Part shown: one piece after another, positions 24,546 to 33,580 of the stretch
How the letters are laid out: each line of letters opens with the position of its first letter
Numbering within the stretch: position 1 is the first letter of the stretch
Source of the DNA: Butyrivibrio sp. YAB3001
Lineage (GTDB): Bacteria; Bacillota; Clostridia; Lachnospirales; Lachnospiraceae
Reading direction: 5' to 3'
Length of the DNA: 64,000 nucleotides
Assembly: GCF_900112195.1 (NCBI RefSeq)
Contig: NZ_FOKR01000014.1
Location: 1 to 64,000 of the forward strand
Program-made: the position numbers and the translations under genes
The notes under the pieces: generated by a model
Database searches by the model: none
What the model was told of the DNA's origin: nothing
The model's input: the letters and a program-made list of their open reading frames with translations, nothing else

Positions 24546-26136
24546 ATCTGAGTCAGTCCGTGCTGCAAACTACAGAAAAAAGCTGCGTCATGACAAAAAG
24601 GACAATTCTCTTACCAGGGAAGAACTAAAGCACCTTGATCAGATGAAAAGACAGGGAAGGAAACGAATCTATGCTGATGAAGCATTGGCAAAATCAGCCC
24701 GGGAGGAAGTCCTTAAGAGCCAGAATAAGGATCAGAACGTGGGCGGCGATGCTCTTAATTTGGGGCTCGATACAGTTTCGGATGCTGCGGCATTAACCAG
24801 AAATGCTATCGAGAACAGGATTGAAAAAGAGACTGACAGAAAAACTCAGGAGAATAAAACTGAAGAATCTAAGCAGACTCAGAAGCGCCACAACAGAGAA
24901 ACTGTTCAGAAGCAGAATCCTTATGCTGAGAAGCTTAACCAGAAACCTCAGAAGGCAGAAAAGCCTAATCCTTCTAAGCAAAGACAGAAGAAAGAAGCTG
25001 CTGATAAAGCCAGGGAGGGGATTTCTTCCCTGGCTGAAAAGCTTCATGAGACTCTGGCAAATCTTGAAAGAGTTATTGTTGAAAATCCTAAGGTTATTCT
25101 GATTGCTCTTGTCATAGGTCTTTTAATAGCTGTGATCATGGGCTGCTTTTCTTCTTGTTCTATTGCCTTTTCCGGTGCTGAGGACGTGATGGTATTTACC
25201 TCATATACAGCAGAAGACCACGTTATAGTCCAGGTTGAAAAAGATTACCGAAAGCTAGAGAAAAAGATCCAGAAGAAGATAGATAAGATCGAGGAAGATT
25301 ATCCGGACATGGATGAGTACAACTACTATCTCGATGAGATCGGTCACAACCCTTATGTGCTTGCTGCAATACTCACTGTGGTTTTTGAAGACTACAAGAG
25401 GGATGAAGTCCAGGATTATTTGAAGGAATTGATAGATAAGCAGTACGACCTTGAGATTGAGGAAGTTGTAGAAACAAGGACCAGGACAGAAACGGAGTAC
25501 CAGGAAATTGACGGGGAACTGGTGGAGGTAGAAGTTGAGGTTGAGTACGAGTACCACATTTTAAATGTTACTCTTACTAACCACACGCTTGAAGAAGTAG
25601 CTCAGCATCTTGGATTTGATGAAGATCAGATGCAGAGATTTCTCATCCTGTGCGAGACCAAAGGAAATAAGGAATATCTTTTCACTGACATGTATTCACT
25701 GGAAGAGCCTGGTGAGGAAGATTATGGCGTACCTGCAGAATATCTGACAGATGAAGAATTTGCCCGAATGCTTCATGAAGCTGAAAAGTATCTTGGTATG
25801 GAATATGTCTGGGGCGGAAGTAATCCTGATACAGGCTTTGACTGTTCCGGATTTGTCTGCTGGGTTATCAATCACTGTGGTAATGGATGGAACTACGGAA
25901 GAACTACAGCAAATGGCCTTAAGGCAAGGACAGACAGAGTCGCCACATCAGATGTTAGGCCCGGGGACCTTATCTTTTTCAAAGGAACCTATGATACCGC
26001 TGGTGCTAGTCACGTAGGAATCGTTGTAGATCCCGTGAATAAGATCATGATCCATGCAGGCAACCCTATCAAGTATTCCTGTTATGACACAGCTTATTGG
26101 AGATCACATTTCTACTGCAATGGAAGAATCAAGTAA
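24532..26136 (+). CDS. Conjugative NlpC/P60 cell-wall hydrolase
   Basis: This codes for 534 residues. A long charged N-terminal region (residues 1-180, rich in K, E and Q) leads to one membrane helix at about 187-210 (VILIALVIGLLIAVIMG). A helical extracellular part follows, then an NlpC/P60 domain from about residue 415. The catalytic Cys438 is in DCSGFVC and His494 in ASHVGIVVD. The enzyme opens peptidoglycan for the transfer channel. The charged cytoplasmic tail is unusually long and could contact VirB4. Confidence 0.92.
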   Translation: MPQLKSESVRAANYRKKLRHDKKDNSLTREELKHLDQMKRQGRKRIYADEALAKSAREEVLKSQNKDQNVGGDALNLGLDTVSDAAALTRNAIENRIEKETDRKTQENKTEESKQTQKRHNRETVQKQNPYAEKLNQKPQKAEKPNPSKQRQKKEAADKAREGISSLAEKLHETLANLERVIVENPKVILIALVIGLLIAVIMGCFSSCSIAFSGAEDVMVFTSYTAEDHVIVQVEKDYRKLEKKIQKKIDKIEEDYPDMDEYNYYLDEIGHNPYVLAAILTVVFEDYKRDEVQDYLKELIDKQYDLEIEEVVETRTRTETEYQEIDGELVEVEVEVEYEYHILNVTLTNHTLEEVAQHLGFDEDQMQRFLILCETKGNKEYLFTDMYSLEEPGEEDYGVPAEYLTDEEFARMLHEAEKYLGMEYVWGGSNPDTGFDCSGFVCWVINHCGNGWNYGRTTANGLKARTDRVATSDVRPGDLIFFKGTYDTAGASHVGIVVDPVNKIMIHAGNPIKYSCYDTAYWRSHFYCNGRIK

Positions 26137-26148
26137 GGGAGGAGAGCT

Positions 26149-26487
26149 ATGTTTGAGAGATTGGAGAAGTACCGCGCTGAGCTCATGAAGGCCAAGGCCA
26201 GAAGAGCAGATCTCGATGCAAAGATAAAAGAGCTTGAGCGCAAATGCAAGGAAGAAGAGAATGCCCAGATCCATGGAATGGTCCACGCCATGAACATGAC
26301 ACCTGAGCAGCTTCAGAAGGTTCTTGCAAAAGTATCAGAGGGTAAGCTTCCTGGAGTCTTTGAAGACGATGACTACGACGAAGACCTTGATCAGATTATA
26401 GCTGAAATGGACGCTGAGGAGGCTAAAGAGGTAGAGGAAGACATGAAAAACTATTTGGATTCGGAGGATGTGAGCAATGAAAACTAA
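26149..26487 (+). CDS. DUF4315-family protein
   Basis: This codes for 112 residues with GGGAGGAG upstream. Residues 1-65 match DUF4315: a coiled coil ([22 protein letters not shown], in part) followed by [10 protein letters not shown]. The C-terminal 40 residues are very acidic. It is found between the hydrolase and CD1107-type genes on Clostridia elements and its role in transfer is unknown. Confidence 0.82.
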   Translation: MFERLEKYRAELMKAKARRADLDAKIKELERKCKEEENAQIHGMVHAMNMTPEQLQKVLAKVSEGKLPGVFEDDDYDEDLDQIIAEMDAEEAKEVEEDMKNYLDSEDVSNEN

Positions 26488-27241
26488 GTTAAAAAGAAGA
26501 TTTATCGCAGGGCTTCTTAGCGTTATGGCGATGACTGCTGGGATGAGTCCCATAACAGCTTTTGCCCAGAGTAAGGAAGCCAAGTGTATCTGCGAAGAGA
26601 AATGCACAGAGGACTGTGTGAACGAGGAATGCGAAGTCTGTAAGTATGACTACACTTACTGCGAGGGAAAAGAAGCTGAGGAAGAGCCGGAGGAAGAACC
26701 CTGGGGACCACTTACTCCGGATGGCAACATGACTCTTGTTGATGACTACGGCAGCATCGAAGCTGGTGGCAAGCAGTTTATCACTGTTGTAACCAAGGCC
26801 GGCAATTACTTCTATATCATCATCGACAGGGATGACAACGGAACCGAGAACGTCCACTTCCTGAATATGGTTGATGAGTCAGATCTTTTAAGCCTCATGG
26901 ATGATGAGGAAGCCAAGGCCTATATTGAATCTATTTCGGAAAAAGACAAAGATCCTGAGCCACAGGAAACCAAAGAAGTGGAACCCACAGATCCTGATCC
27001 GGAAGAGCCAATAGAAGAAAAGCCTAAGGTTAACACCACACTTCTCATGGTGATAGTTCTACTCGCTGCAATAGCAGGTGTGGCCGGATATATCTATGTT
27101 ACTTCCCAAAAGATGAAGGGAAAGAAAGATGACGAGGAAGATCCGGATATTGATTTTGATGATGACGATGATTCTGATTATCTTCCGTCTTCAGATGATG
27201 AGGAAATTACGGAATCTGACACTTCAGAAACGGAGGAATGA
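26477..27241 (+). CDS. CD1107-type surface protein (DUF4366)
   Basis: This codes for 254 residues, overlapping the previous gene by 11 bases. It has a signal peptide ([25 protein letters not shown]), a short Cys cluster [16 protein letters not shown] (six Cys, probably disulfide or metal), and an extracellular domain around residues 75-150. An acidic Pro/Glu linker precedes a membrane helix (about 190-210), and the cytoplasmic tail is Asp/Glu-rich. This fits the CD1107-family mobile element proteins, which are exposed components of the transfer apparatus. Confidence 0.85.
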   Translation: MKTKLKRRFIAGLLSVMAMTAGMSPITAFAQSKEAKCICEEKCTEDCVNEECEVCKYDYTYCEGKEAEEEPEEEPWGPLTPDGNMTLVDDYGSIEAGGKQFITVVTKAGNYFYIIIDRDDNGTENVHFLNMVDESDLLSLMDDEEAKAYIESISEKDKDPEPQETKEVEPTDPDPEEPIEEKPKVNTTLLMVIVLLAAIAGVAGYIYVTSQKMKGKKDDEEDPDIDFDDDDDSDYLPSSDDEEITESDTSETEE

Positions 27242-27243
27242 TC

Positions 27244-27531
27244 ATGAGTGATGTAAAAAAGTGGGGCGATGTCCACGGATTACCACCGGAACCTGAAAAG
27301 GACGAGAGTTCTGATCCTGTAAAACTTAAGTCCTACACCAGGACCATGGAAGACATGCTGGAGCAGAACGACAACCAGCTGGATGGTGTTATCAACAATC
27401 TTCCGGAGGAAACAATTGCGGAGAAAGAGGAAAAAACTTCTGTAGTCGGTAAGCTTAAAAACGTAATTCCACCAGATGAAGAAGCCCACAAGCCGCCATT
27501 GGTTTTGTGGCCTGAACGGGAGAGATGCTGA
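27244..27531 (+). CDS. Small uncharacterised conjugation-module protein
   Basis: This codes for 95 residues. ATG 27244 is chosen because GGAGG at 27232-27236 is seven bases before it and only one base from ATG 27238. The protein is hydrophilic, with an amphipathic helix MEDMLEQNDNQLDGVINNLPE and a proline-rich end. No family is recognised. It overlaps mobC by seven bases, which suggests a role near the relaxosome. Confidence 0.6.
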   Translation: MSDVKKWGDVHGLPPEPEKDESSDPVKLKSYTRTMEDMLEQNDNQLDGVINNLPEETIAEKEEKTSVVGKLKNVIPPDEEAHKPPLVLWPERERC

Positions 27532-27866
27532 GCGGAGACAAGCGTACTGTGCAGATGAACTTCCGCGTCACTGAAGGAGAAGCAAAGCTTATCCGAAAGA
27601 AAATGTCTGAAGTGGGCATCAGGAGTCCTGGTGCCTATCTTAGAAAAATGGCTCTTGATGGTTACTGTATCAGACTTGAGATAAAAGAGCTTAAGGAAGT
27701 GAGGTTTCTTCTTCGTAATGCAGCCAACAATCTGAACCAGTACGCTAAACAGGCAAACACTACCGGTGCTATTTACAAGAATGACATTGATGATCTAAAA
27801 CGCAGACTTGATGAAATATGGGAGCTCATGAAAGAAATGTTGAACAAGCTTTCAAAAATACAGTAG
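27525..27866 (+). CDS. mobC: MobC relaxosome accessory protein
   Basis: This codes for 113 residues. The N-terminus MNFRVTEGEAKLIRKKMSEVGI is a ribbon-helix-helix-like DNA-binding part, and RFLLRNAANNLNQYAKQANTTG is the MobC signature. It helps the relaxase to open oriT. The relaxase gene follows after one small gene. Confidence 0.88.
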   Translation: MLSGDKRTVQMNFRVTEGEAKLIRKKMSEVGIRSPGAYLRKMALDGYCIRLEIKELKEVRFLLRNAANNLNQYAKQANTTGAIYKNDIDDLKRRLDEIWELMKEMLNKLSKIQ

Positions 27867-27942
27867 TATTTGACATCCTTGCCACGGGAAATTGATAAAA
27901 CTATCATCAGTATAGGAACTATTTTTTTCGAGGAGGGCTACG

Positions 27943-28230
27943 ATGATGATGACAAAATTTTTGCTTCGAATGATTCTGTTACCTGTATTTCTGATAGTTA
28001 TTGCAGCAAGGCTCGCACTTAAGATCGTAAATAAGCTTGGGGCTTATGCAGTTACGCTTTTCTGGTTCGTTCTGGCTGTGGCAACCTTCTTTATCATCAA
28101 AGAGCAGCAGTACTGGCAGCTTGCAATTGTAGGAATCTCAGTTGCGTTTAGTTTGGCTGCACTTACTGCCAGCGTATTTCTTGAAATGACACTGGAGGAC
28201 ATTGAGAGATTTCTTAGGAACAGAGCATGA
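27943..28230 (+). CDS. CD1845-family membrane protein
   Basis: This codes for 95 residues with GAGGAGGG upstream of three consecutive ATG codons. There are two to three membrane segments (residues about 5-25, 35-52, 58-80) and an acidic end LEDIERFLRNRA. It is similar in size and location to CD1845-family proteins of Clostridium difficile conjugative transposons. Role unknown, probably a membrane part of the mating apparatus. Confidence 0.72.
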   Translation: MMMTKFLLRMILLPVFLIVIAARLALKIVNKLGAYAVTLFWFVLAVATFFIIKEQQYWQLAIVGISVAFSLAALTASVFLEMTLEDIERFLRNRA

Positions 28231-28247
28231 TAGATTTTTTTAGACCG

Positions 28248-28279
28248 GGAGCTTCCGATACTTGGAGGCTCCTATTTTT
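28248..28279 (+). terminator. Intrinsic terminator or attenuator before the relaxase gene
   Basis: GGAGCTTCC (28248-28256) pairs over its full length with GGAGGCTCC (28264-28272), using one G-U pair. The loop is seven bases and TATTTTTTG follows. It sits 17 bases before the relaxase start, so it should limit transcription into that gene. Confidence 0.8.
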
Positions 28280-28295
28280 TGTTGGAGGAAAAGAC

Positions 28296-29729
28296 ATGGC
28301 GGCAACGAAACTTATTACAATGCACCAAAACAAAGGACTGTCCGTTATGGAGAGTATTGCAAATAGGATAAAGTACGCCAGCAATGATCTGAAGACTGAG
28401 GACGGACAGTATATTTCATCCTATGAGTGCGACATCAAAACTGCCACCCAGGAATTCGACTTTTCCAAGAAAGAGTACCTTAGGATAACCGGGCGAAAGA
28501 TAAAAGGCGATATCCTGGCATATCAGATCAGACAGAGTTTTAAGCCCGGGGAAGTTACACCGGAAGAGGCAAATGCTATTGGCTACGAAACTGCCATGCG
28601 CTTTACCAAAGGAAATCATGCTTTTCTTGTAGCTACTCATACCGACAAAGCTCACATTCACAATCACATCATTTACAACTCTACGACCTTGGACTGTACC
28701 CACAAGTTCAAGGATTTCTTTTTAGTAGGAATTGCACTGCAGAGGCTTAGTGATGAGATTTGTCTTGAACATGGACTGTCAGTTATTAAGCCAAGGCCCT
28801 ATGCAGAAAGAGTTAAGCGTACTGAATTTCCCTGGAAGAAAACTAAGAGGGCGACCGTTTGTGAAGACATCGACATGGCTCTTTCCAGGAACCCAAGATC
28901 TTTTGCGGAATTGTTAGCATTTCTTGGTGAGATAGGCTATGAGGTTAAGCCTGGTGTTCACACAGCAATCAGGGGAAAAGACCAAAAGAGATTTGTAAGA
29001 TTTCGGTCTCTTGGCCCAGGTTATACAGAAGAAGATCTTGTGAAAATCATTGCCGGGGAAATGCAGCAGGATGAGAATTCTTCCAAGTGGAAAACAAAAG
29101 AAGCCTGGAGAAAAGGCACTGCTCCAGTTTACAAGAAAAGAGACTTTGACCTTCTTGTGGATATTGAAGAAAAGTTAAAACAGGGAAAGGGTCCTGGTTA
29201 TGAAAGATGGGCTAAGATATTTAACCTCAAGCAGATATCCCAGGCTCTTTTATTCCTGCAGGAAAACAATGTTCGTGATTATGAGACTCTGGCACAGAAG
29301 GCTGATGCCTCAAGCAAGTTTTTTAATGACCTGGCGGGACAGATAAAAAGCTATGAGAAGCGTCTTTCTGAAATAGCTGAGATGCGAAAACACATCTATG
29401 GCTTTGCTAAGACTAAAGAGATTTATGAAGGCTACAAGAAATCCGGTTACAGCAAAAAGTATTTCGAAAAGTACAGGGAAGATATCACAATCCACAAGGC
29501 TGCCAAGGAAGCTTTTTCTAAATATCCAAAGGGAAAGATTCTTAAGATGAAGGACCTTAATGCGGAATACTCAGAGGTTCTATCTGAGAAAAGAAAGCTC
29601 TATCAGGACTATCAGCAGGCCAAAAAGGACATGAAGGATTACCTCATTGCCAAGAAAAACATCGATGCGATCCTTGGCGATGAACTGAAAAAATATCAGC
29701 AGAGGGAAAATGAAGCTCCAACGAAGTAG
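28296..29729 (+). CDS. MOBP-type relaxase
   Basis: This codes for 477 residues from ATG 28296, with TTGGAGGA upstream. An in-frame start at 28227 would run through a terminator hairpin and is rejected. Near the N-terminus is LSVMESIANRIKYASN, where Tyr27 is a candidate for the DNA-linking tyrosine. HIHNH at residues 120-124 is the metal-binding motif III. The C-terminal 200 residues are a long charged helical region. The protein nicks oriT and leads the strand into the recipient. Confidence 0.9.
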   Translation: MAATKLITMHQNKGLSVMESIANRIKYASNDLKTEDGQYISSYECDIKTATQEFDFSKKEYLRITGRKIKGDILAYQIRQSFKPGEVTPEEANAIGYETAMRFTKGNHAFLVATHTDKAHIHNHIIYNSTTLDCTHKFKDFFLVGIALQRLSDEICLEHGLSVIKPRPYAERVKRTEFPWKKTKRATVCEDIDMALSRNPRSFAELLAFLGEIGYEVKPGVHTAIRGKDQKRFVRFRSLGPGYTEEDLVKIIAGEMQQDENSSKWKTKEAWRKGTAPVYKKRDFDLLVDIEEKLKQGKGPGYERWAKIFNLKQISQALLFLQENNVRDYETLAQKADASSKFFNDLAGQIKSYEKRLSEIAEMRKHIYGFAKTKEIYEGYKKSGYSKKYFEKYREDITIHKAAKEAFSKYPKGKILKMKDLNAEYSEVLSEKRKLYQDYQQAKKDMKDYLIAKKNIDAILGDELKKYQQRENEAPTK

Positions 29730-29766
29730 GAGCGACGCCTGAGAGTGAAAATCTCAGAAATGGGGT

Positions 29767-29825
29767 TTGGGGCATAATCCCCAACGAGCGAAAAAATGGC
29801 ATTTGCTAGCAAATGTCACTGCTCG
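29767..29825 (+). other. Nested palindromes after the relaxase gene, possible oriT
   Basis: A small stem (TTGGGG 29767-29772 with CCCCAA 29779-29784) is next to a larger structure. CGAGC (29785-29789) pairs with GCTCG (29821-29825) and encloses the 16-bp perfect palindrome CATTTGCTAGCAAATG (29800-29815). It lies between relaxase and ssb genes. Such adjacent dyads fit an origin of transfer, but oriT near mobC cannot be excluded. Confidence 0.4.
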
Positions 29826-29878
29826 CCACTTAGCGTAGTATGGCCCACAAAATCTTTTGAAAATGGAGGATTTACAGT

Positions 29879-30277
29879 ATGAACAAGGCAATAATCATGG
29901 GAAGGCTCACCAAAGATGTTGATATCAGAAACGCTGATACCGACAAGAAGGTCGCCAGAGGCACATTGGCAGTAAACAGAAATTATAAGAAGGAAGGTGA
30001 GGAGCAGGCAGCAGATTTCATTAACCTGGTGGCTTTTGGAAAGCAGGCCGACTTCCTGGAGAAGTTTGGTAAGAAAGGAATTAAATTCATTGTCACTGGC
30101 CGTATCCAGACCGGAAGCTACGACAAGGACGGCACTAAGATCTATACCACAGATGTGGTAGTAGAGCAGCTGGAGTTTGCTGAAAGTAAGAGCGCTTCAG
30201 AAAAGGCAGAGGTAGGTACGGATGATGGTTTTAGCAATGTTCCTGAAGGCTTCGAAGAGGGATTGCCGTTTAACTGA
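29879..30277 (+). CDS. ssb: Single-stranded DNA-binding protein
   Basis: This codes for 132 residues with TGGAGGA upstream. The OB-fold reads MNKAIIMGRLTKDVDIR, then FINLVAFGKQADFLEKFGKKG and FIVTGRIQTGSYDKDG. The acidic tail ends GLPFN, close to the usual protein-binding DDDIPF. It coats the transferred strand on entry or during rolling-circle steps. It is plasmid-encoded and shorter than a chromosomal copy. Confidence 0.93.
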   Translation: MNKAIIMGRLTKDVDIRNADTDKKVARGTLAVNRNYKKEGEEQAADFINLVAFGKQADFLEKFGKKGIKFIVTGRIQTGSYDKDGTKIYTTDVVVEQLEFAESKSASEKAEVGTDDGFSNVPEGFEEGLPFN

Positions 30278-30298
30278 TCAAAGAGGGGAGGCGAGTAA

Positions 30299-31471
30299 AT
30301 GGATTACGATGAAACCAGGGTAATGTTCCCGATTGAAGAGATCACTCAGAAGCTCGAACAGGGCCTGGGAGATTTCATGAACTCTGAGAAGTTCAAAGAC
30401 TACCTTAACACCATGTCCAAGTTCCATCATTACAGCGTCAACAATACAATTCTCATTGCCATGCAGAGGCCGGATGCAACACTTGTAGCTGGTTACGAGG
30501 CCTGGCAGAAGAACTTTGACCGACATGTGAAAAGAGGATCCAAAGGAATCAAGATCATTTCTCCAGTTAAGGTAAAAAAGAAAGTCTGGCAGGGCAACGA
30601 TTTTGACCGGGATGACAACGGAGAAAAGTGTCTGTATCAGAGACCTGGAGAAACCAAGGAACAGTTTGAAAAGCGCTCCGCTGAAACTGTGAAAGAAGTT
30701 GAGTACACCAACTTCATGATCACATCAGTTTTTGATGTCAGCGATACTGAAGGAAAAGCACTTCCCGCAATTGGCGTCAGTGAACTGAATGGAACAGTTG
30801 AAGATTATCCCAAGCTTATAGCGGCTCTTGAAGGCATCTCAAAAGTTCCTATAGAGTATGCGAATATCTCAACAGGAGCTAAGGGTTACTTCTCGATGAC
30901 TGACCAGAAGATCGTCATTCAGAAAGATATGTCTGAAGCCCAGACACTTAAGACGCTGATCCACGAGATGGCCCACTCAAGACTTCATGACAAGACTGCA
31001 GATCTATCTCACGGGCAGCAGGATCCTAAGAGCAAAAATGAAAAAGAGGTGGAGGCTGAATCTGTAGCTTATGTAGTCTGCCAGCACTTCGGACTTGATA
31101 CTTCCGACTACTCTTTTGGCTATATTGCCAGCTGGAGTCAGAGTAAAGACCTCAAGGAGCTTAAAGCTTCCATGGACACAATCCGCAAAACTGCTTCCGG
31201 CATTATCTCTGACTGCGAGAGCAAGGTCATGGAAGAAAAGACCATGGCAACACTTGATGAGGCAGCAGCTCTAAACAATTCTACTGGCCAGATCAGAATC
31301 TTGGGACCTTCAACCCCAAAGGAAGAGCCAAAAGAGGATATAGAGAAACCAAGAGATATCCAGGGGCTTAAGAAATCAATTCTGGATAAACTTAAGGGAA
31401 CCAAAGAAACAGTAGCATCACATGACAGACCAGAACGCAGATCTGATAGATCTTCAGGGATGGCTATTTGA
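30299..31471 (+). CDS. ArdC-like protein with HExxH metallopeptidase domain
   Basis: This codes for 390 residues. Residues about 15-110 show the ArdC/LtrC-type ssDNA-binding domain: YSVNNTILIAMQRPDATLVAGYEAWQ (in part), followed by KRGSKGIKIISPV. Residues 170-260 form a zinc metallopeptidase domain with His222-Glu-x-x-His226 in LIHEMAHSRLH and a downstream EAESVAYVVCQHFG. ArdC proteins shield incoming DNA from restriction. A tail of 90 residues has no domain. It is last in the conjugation module and is followed by a strong terminator. Confidence 0.88.
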   Translation: MDYDETRVMFPIEEITQKLEQGLGDFMNSEKFKDYLNTMSKFHHYSVNNTILIAMQRPDATLVAGYEAWQKNFDRHVKRGSKGIKIISPVKVKKKVWQGNDFDRDDNGEKCLYQRPGETKEQFEKRSAETVKEVEYTNFMITSVFDVSDTEGKALPAIGVSELNGTVEDYPKLIAALEGISKVPIEYANISTGAKGYFSMTDQKIVIQKDMSEAQTLKTLIHEMAHSRLHDKTADLSHGQQDPKSKNEKEVEAESVAYVVCQHFGLDTSDYSFGYIASWSQSKDLKELKASMDTIRKTASGIISDCESKVMEEKTMATLDEAAALNNSTGQIRILGPSTPKEEPKEDIEKPRDIQGLKKSILDKLKGTKETVASHDRPERRSDRSSGMAI

Positions 31472-31477
31472 TGTATT

Positions 31478-31507
31478 GGGGCAGCTTCGGCTGCCCCGGT
31501 TTTTTTG
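31478..31507 (+). terminator. Strong terminator with UUCG loop closing the conjugation module
   Basis: GGGGCAGC (31478-31485) and GCTGCCCC (31490-31497) are joined by a TTCG loop, followed by GG and seven T residues. It is a textbook intrinsic terminator. Confidence 0.95.
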
Positions 31508-31515
31508 TACTTATA

Positions 31516-31617
31516 GCACGCAGCGTGCAATGACAAAAGCTATTCTAACGCCAAAATAACGCCAAAAATAAGATAAATAGAAATTATAAAAAAGAGTATT
31601 TACAGCACGCAGCGTGC
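31516..31617 (+). promoter_or_regulatory. Two identical 13-bp palindromes before the MerR gene
   Basis: GCACGCAGCGTGC occurs at 31516-31528 and 31605-31617, 89 bases apart and flanked by similar bases (TATAGCACGC and ACAGCACGC, then GCA or GCAGTGA). Each is a perfect dyad around a central A. Between them ACGCCAAAA is repeated twice. They are candidate binding sites for the downstream MerR-type regulator. Confidence 0.65.
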
Positions 31618-31652
31618 AGTGATAAATTCATTTTTGTCAGGAGGAAATTCAT

Positions 31653-32456
31653 ATGAAATCTATTAAAGAGGTTGAGGAACAGCTAGGGATTACAAGGCGG
31701 ACATTACAAGAATATGATCGTATTGGATTGCTGAACCCATCAAATAAAGATGAGATAAAGGCAGGAAAGCTTGTTCAATGGAAATATGATGAAGATACTT
31801 TGGACACATTGAAGCTAATTACTCTATTTGTCGAAGCCGGATATAAAAGAAATGAAATAAAAGCTTTTATCAACGAACCACAAAAGCTTAAAAAGGAATT
31901 CAAAGCTTTAGAAAAAAAGCTCAAAGAAAGGAAAAATAGAATAGATACACTTCTTAACGAAGTTAAGGCATCAAGAATTATTCTTGAGATGCCAGAGAAA
32001 ATTGTAAGTGAAATAGCACCTAGAGCTGAAAAACTTATTAAACAAAGAGGATGGGATGCTGAGGCATTAATGAAAGAAGTGTATGAACAGCTTGATCTTG
32101 ATGATCCTGATACTAGAGACATATTTAAGTTGCAAACTGTTTTTGAAGGAATTGCCTTTTTTGAGGAACTTCCAGGTGATGTTGTTGTACAGAGGTACGT
32201 ATATAGGCTGTTTTGTTATTATTGTTCCCTTGGGGCAAAGCATTCTGACGAGCATTTCACTAAAGAAGAAATAAGAGATGGAATTGCAGAGGCTGTAAAT
32301 GATCAGAGTTCAAGGCGTGAATTTGTTGATGATATATGCGAACTATTTTCGGAAGTGTTGAAACAGGTTGATGAATTCTACGGCGATGGAAAAGAACAGT
32401 ATATAAAAGATGCGCTAGAACATTTTGCTGAGCATGGACTCGTAAAGGTGAAATAA
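31653..32456 (+). CDS. MerR-family transcriptional regulator
   Basis: This codes for 267 residues with CAGGAGGAAA upstream. The winged helix-turn-helix is SIKEVEEQLGITRRTLQEYDRIGLL, followed by KYDEDTLDTLKLITLFVEAGYKRNEIKAF, the normal MerR pattern. A coiled coil (about 75-115) would dimerise it. The C-terminal 130 residues are a helical effector domain similar in size to TipA/BmrR-like regulators; no ligand can be named. It has two GCACGCAGCGTGC dyads upstream. Downstream AT-rich inverted sequence at 32454-32488 may be a weak terminator. Confidence 0.88.
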   Translation: MKSIKEVEEQLGITRRTLQEYDRIGLLNPSNKDEIKAGKLVQWKYDEDTLDTLKLITLFVEAGYKRNEIKAFINEPQKLKKEFKALEKKLKERKNRIDTLLNEVKASRIILEMPEKIVSEIAPRAEKLIKQRGWDAEALMKEVYEQLDLDDPDTRDIFKLQTVFEGIAFFEELPGDVVVQRYVYRLFCYYCSLGAKHSDEHFTKEEIRDGIAEAVNDQSSRREFVDDICELFSEVLKQVDEFYGDGKEQYIKDALEHFAEHGLVKVK

Positions 32457-32612
32457 GATAAAAAAGCAAATATTTTATCTTTCTGTTTTAGTGGAAATAT
32501 GGAGTCCTAAATCGTAGTTTTCAATATGTATGTTAAGTGATGCGTGAAATACAATTAGATTATAAATCAAAAGAACAGAGCGTTACCTTTAAATTATGAG
32601 TGGGAGGCGTTT

Positions 32613-33263
32613 ATGTATTATGCGGTGATAGACCTGGAGATGTGCAAGGTCCCTAAAGGATATAAAAGATTTGGCTACAAGTGGTGCCAGGAAACAATAC
32701 AGATCGGTGCAGTTCTTCTTGATGAAGACTATGAAATAGTTGATGAGTTCTGTACATATGTTAGACCGGAATTTGGACATATTGATTTTTATATAGAAAG
32801 TTTAACTGGTATATCACAGGCTGATGTGATGACAGCGCCTTCATTTGAGGAAGCTCTGGAAGAATTCCTTGAGTGGTTACCATACGAAGATGTCAGATGC
32901 GTCTCATGGAGTGATTCAGATCCTAAACAGATCGTACATGAGGTGATTGCTAAGGAAATTGAAGATGAACGTATAGAAATTATTATTGCTAATTGGGTGG
33001 ATTGTCAAAAGACATTTGGACATAAGATGGGCAAAGAGAACTTATATAAACTAGAGGAGGCGCTTATTGCTTCAGATATTATTCCTGAAGGAAGAGCACA
33101 TGATGGCCTCGCAGATGCCCGTAATACAGCAATGCTATTTGCTAAGCTCGAACAAAATCCTGATTATGAGCTTAACGAATTTTATAAAACTGCAAGGGAA
33201 GATGAAACAGAGCATCTAAGTTTTTGCATGGGAGACCTATTTGCAGGGTTAGCTTTAGCATAA
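32613..33263 (+). CDS. DEDDh-type 3'-5' exonuclease
   Basis: This codes for 216 residues with GGGAGG upstream. The exonuclease motifs are visible: I with Asp7 and Glu9 in AVIDLEM, II around residues 92-105 with SWSDSDPKQ, and III HDGLADARNTA. The order matches DnaQ/KapD-like exonucleases of the RNase T superfamily. It probably trims DNA or RNA ends. It is not linked to a polymerase gene here. Confidence 0.85.
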   Translation: MYYAVIDLEMCKVPKGYKRFGYKWCQETIQIGAVLLDEDYEIVDEFCTYVRPEFGHIDFYIESLTGISQADVMTAPSFEEALEEFLEWLPYEDVRCVSWSDSDPKQIVHEVIAKEIEDERIEIIIANWVDCQKTFGHKMGKENLYKLEEALIASDIIPEGRAHDGLADARNTAMLFAKLEQNPDYELNEFYKTAREDETEHLSFCMGDLFAGLALA

Positions 33264-33367
33264 TACCAGGAAGGAGGTAGTAAAGCTAAGGAATAAGGGA
33301 ATCACAATTGAATAATGAAACTTACAGAGATTTAGATTAAGAAAGAAAAAATTAGGAGGATTTTAAG

Positions 33368-33535
33368 ATGGGTAAGAGACATAACAGATATGATTATGAC
33401 GAGGATGATGAGGACGATTCTGAAAGGCTGAGCGTGTATGATGCAGCAGACATCTGGCTTAGTAATGGATGTGATGAGGATTATACATTTGGTTATTCTG
33501 AAGAACAATTAAGAAGAGCAGCTGGAATAAGGTGA
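33368..33535 (+). CDS. Tiny acidic protein
   Basis: This codes for 55 residues with TTAGGAGGA before ATG 33368. The start is charged (GKRHNRYDYDEDDEDDSE), and the rest is a helix-rich part SVYDAADIWLSNGCDEDYTFGYSEEQLRRAAG. The end is similar to a short DUF-type helix pair in Lachnospiraceae proteins, but I cannot name a family. It precedes the peptide locus, from which it is separated by a separate promoter. Confidence 0.6.
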   Translation: MGKRHNRYDYDEDDEDDSERLSVYDAADIWLSNGCDEDYTFGYSEEQLRRAAGIR

Positions 33536-33580
33536 TAATACCAAGGCTTTATTAAAAAAGGCTAAATTCAAGATATTCCG

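Noticed and set aside
28227..28295. Longer relaxase start at 28227
   Set aside because: It overlaps a T-tailed terminator and lacks similarity to relaxase N-termini. ATG 28296 has a good ribosome binding site.
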